A DNA stretch of 6,776 bases from Candidatus Cloacimonadota bacterium. Its GTDB lineage: Bacteria > Cloacimonadota > Cloacimonadia > JGIOTU-2 > B8-G9. The notes under the pieces were generated by a model. That model searched no databases, was not told the origin of the DNA, and worked only from the letters and a program-made list of their open reading frames with translations. Below, in pieces: positions 5,828 to 6,776 of the stretch. Position numbers and translations under genes: made by a program. The first letter of the stretch is position 1. Each line of letters starts with the position of its first letter. The stretch lies in contig QMNM01000083.1 of the NCBI GenBank assembly GCA_003647765.1, positions 1-6,776 of the forward strand. The letters are read 5' to 3'.

Positions 5828-6488
5828 TAAGCCATTATCTAGTTCGCCCTACGCTCTACGCCATACGCCCTATGCCCTACGCAGTCCCTTTCTTATTGGT
5901 TTAACTGGAAATATCGCTGTTGGGAAATCAACAGTTGCAGAATTTCTTCGTCAAAAAACTGCAACCATTATAGATGTTGATAAATTAGGCCATAAAATCC
6001 TATACAAATCTGAAATAAAAGAAAAACTTATTACGACTTTTGGCAAAGATATTTTAATTGAAAATGAAATTGCAAGAAATAAATTGGCAAACATAGTTTT
6101 TTCTAATAAACAAAATTTAGCAATATTGAATAAGATAGTTCATCCTCATCTTTTAAAATTGATTGATTATGAAATTAAAAGGCATAGTAATGAAAAAATA
6201 ATTGTAATGGACTCTGCTTTGATTATAGAATGGAATTTACAAACCAAATTGGATTATCTAATAGTTGTTACTTGCTCACCTGAAAAACAACTACAAAGAT
6301 TAGTAAAATATAAATCATTATCAGTTCAAGAAGCGAAACATAGAATTTCTGCACAGATGAATCAACAAAAAAAGATTAATCTGGCGGATTTTGTAATTAC
6401 TAATAATGACAGTAAACACGCTTTGCAAAAACAAGTGGATAAACTCTACATAAAGCTAATTGAATTCTGTCACTTAAACAAGGAATAA
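5808..6488 (+). CDS. coaE: Dephospho-CoA kinase with a repeat-encoded N-terminal extension
   Basis: CoaE phosphorylates the 3' hydroxyl of the ribose of dephospho-CoA, the last step of coenzyme A synthesis. From the ATG at 5808 it has 226 residues, against about 200 for the family. The P-loop GLTGNIAVGKST is at 31-42 (usually GLTGGIGSGKST), followed by IIDVDKLGH (54-62), MDSALIIE (134-141), QLQRLVKY (161-168) and NLADFVITNN (191-200). In the lid the usual RDGLS reads YKSLS (168-172), losing a conserved Arg. The P-loop normally begins within a few residues of the start; here about 27 residues precede it, and residues 14-25 (PYALRHTPYALR) come from a heptanucleotide repeat. No ATG, GTG or TTG lies in frame between 5808 and the P-loop, so the extension is probably translated. 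GGAAAG 11 bases upstream may serve as ribosome site. A much earlier in-frame ATG at 5655 would overlap dacA by 173 bases and is unlikely. Confidence 0.9.
   Translation: MRLKENNKPLSSSPYALRHTPYALRSPFLIGLTGNIAVGKSTVAEFLRQKTATIIDVDKLGHKILYKSEIKEKLITTFGKDILIENEIARNKLANIVFSNKQNLAILNKIVHPHLLKLIDYEIKRHSNEKIIVMDSALIIEWNLQTKLDYLIVVTCSPEKQLQRLVKYKSLSVQEAKHRISAQMNQQKKINLADFVITNNDSKHALQKQVDKLYIKLIEFCHLNKE
5847..5881 (+). repeat. Heptanucleotide tandem repeat inside the coaE reading frame
   Basis: There are five uninterrupted 7-base units: CCCTACG, CTCTACG, CCATACG, CCCTATG, CCCTACG. Three units equal seven codons, which gives the repeated peptide PYALRHT/PYALRSP. The block is far more GC-rich than its surroundings and begins 20 bases after the dacA stop codon. 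It resembles heptameric short tandem repeats known from cyanobacteria and other bacteria, which are usually intergenic. Confidence 0.9.
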
Positions 6489-6500
6489 AACTACTATATT

Positions 6501-6527
6501 GCCACAGAGACGCAGAGAGCATAGAGA
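6501..6527. repeat. GCCACAGAG-type dispersed repeat fragment
   Basis: GCCACAGAGACGCAGAGAGC followed by ATAGAGA is built from degenerate CACAGAG/GCAGAG words. A second fragment, GGACACAGAGAGAG (about 6599-6612), lies just before the 43-bp array. Such CCACAGAGA sequences recur between genes in many environmental bacterial genomes. It starts 12 bases after the coaE stop. I see no coding or RNA function. Confidence 0.5.
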
Positions 6528-6529
6528 AG

Positions 6530-6595
6530 ATTATAAAAATTATAAAAATTATAAAGATTAAAAAGATTGAAAGATTATAAAGATTAAAAAGATTG
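6530..6595. repeat. AT-rich 9-bp tandem repeat
   Basis: Successive units are ATTATAAAA, ATTATAAAA, ATTATAAAG, ATTAAAAAG, ATTGAAAG (one base short), ATTATAAAG, ATTAAAAAG and a final ATTG. It lies between the two CACAGAG fragments downstream of coaE and has no open reading frame of note. Confidence 0.85.
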
Positions 6596-6614
6596 TATGG
6601 ACACAGAGAGAGAA

Positions 6615-6776
6615 ATAATTTTTCGTGTTTTTTGTGGCTAAAAAAATCTGATGTTTGATAATTTTTCGTGTTTTTTGTGGCTAAATAAATCCGAAGTTTG
6701 ATATTTTTTCGTGTTCTTCGTGGCTAAAAAAATCCGATGTTTGATAATTTTTCGTGCTTTTTGTGGCTAAAAAAAT
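6615..6776. repeat. 43-bp tandem array running off the window
   Basis: There are three complete units (6615-6657, 6658-6700, 6701-6743) and 33 bases of a fourth (6744-6776), all in exact 43-base register. Units begin ATAATTTTTCGTG, contain TGTGGCTAAA, and end near GATGTTTG; they differ at only a few positions each. The complementary strand reads TTTAGCCACAAAAAACACGA, a member of the GCCAC-type dispersed repeat family and related in wording to the GCCACAGAG fragment at 6501, but in the opposite orientation. As 43 is not a multiple of three and all frames contain stops, it is not coding. The full copy number is unknown because the array continues past the edge. Confidence 0.92.

Noticed and set aside
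6615-6776. A CRISPR array, because of regularly spaced repeats with 43-bp period
   Set aside because: The whole 43-bp unit is repeated, including what would be the spacer, and no cas gene is near. It is an ordinary tandem repeat.

Overview
The window is AT-rich bacterial chromosome. It holds one truncated gene on the minus strand at the left edge, a repeat-filled divergent intergenic region, a compact run of five plus-strand housekeeping genes, and a second repeat-filled stretch that runs off the right edge. All five complete proteins have recognisable motifs: undecaprenyl diphosphate synthase (UppS), phosphatidate cytidylyltransferase (CdsA), mismatch recognition ATPase (MutS), a CdaA-type diadenylate cyclase (DacA) and dephospho-CoA kinase (CoaE). 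The source looks like an AT-rich, possibly uncultured bacterium. Several starts lack an obvious Shine-Dalgarno sequence, and the GCCAC-type and CCCTACG-type repeats are of a kind I associate with environmental candidate-phylum genomes. I cannot name the lineage from sequence alone.

Layout. Positions 1-473 (minus) are the N-terminal 157 codons of a glycoside hydrolase family 57 protein, not previously delimited because it is cut by the window edge. Positions 474-863 are a 390-bp divergent intergenic region. It contains a tandem array of a ~110-bp unit (561-810) with internal GTTCGCG/CGCGAAC hairpins. The array is bracketed by two mirror-image ~45-bp arms (500-547 and 818-861), each carrying TTGACA, a 22-bp gap and a TATAAT-like box. 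Positions 864-6488 hold uppS-cdsA (4-bp GTGA overlap), then mutS (36-bp gap), then dacA (102-bp gap), then coaE (20-bp overlap with dacA), all on the plus strand and plausibly an operon. Positions 6489-6776 are non-coding and made of three kinds of simple repeat, ending in an open 43-bp-period array.

Function. UppS makes the C55 lipid carrier for wall and envelope glycans, and CdsA makes CDP-diacylglycerol for phospholipids. DacA makes c-di-AMP, CoaE completes coenzyme A, and MutS starts mismatch repair. The uppS-cdsA pair is a classic envelope-lipid neighbourhood. Its continuation into mutS, dacA and coaE is less usual.

I see no convincing new defence or mobile system. The points most worth a second look are a heptanucleotide repeat translated as the N-terminus of CoaE, the 110-bp array with its mirrored flanks, the 43-bp array, and a Gln in place of the last Arg of the diadenylate cyclase RHR motif.
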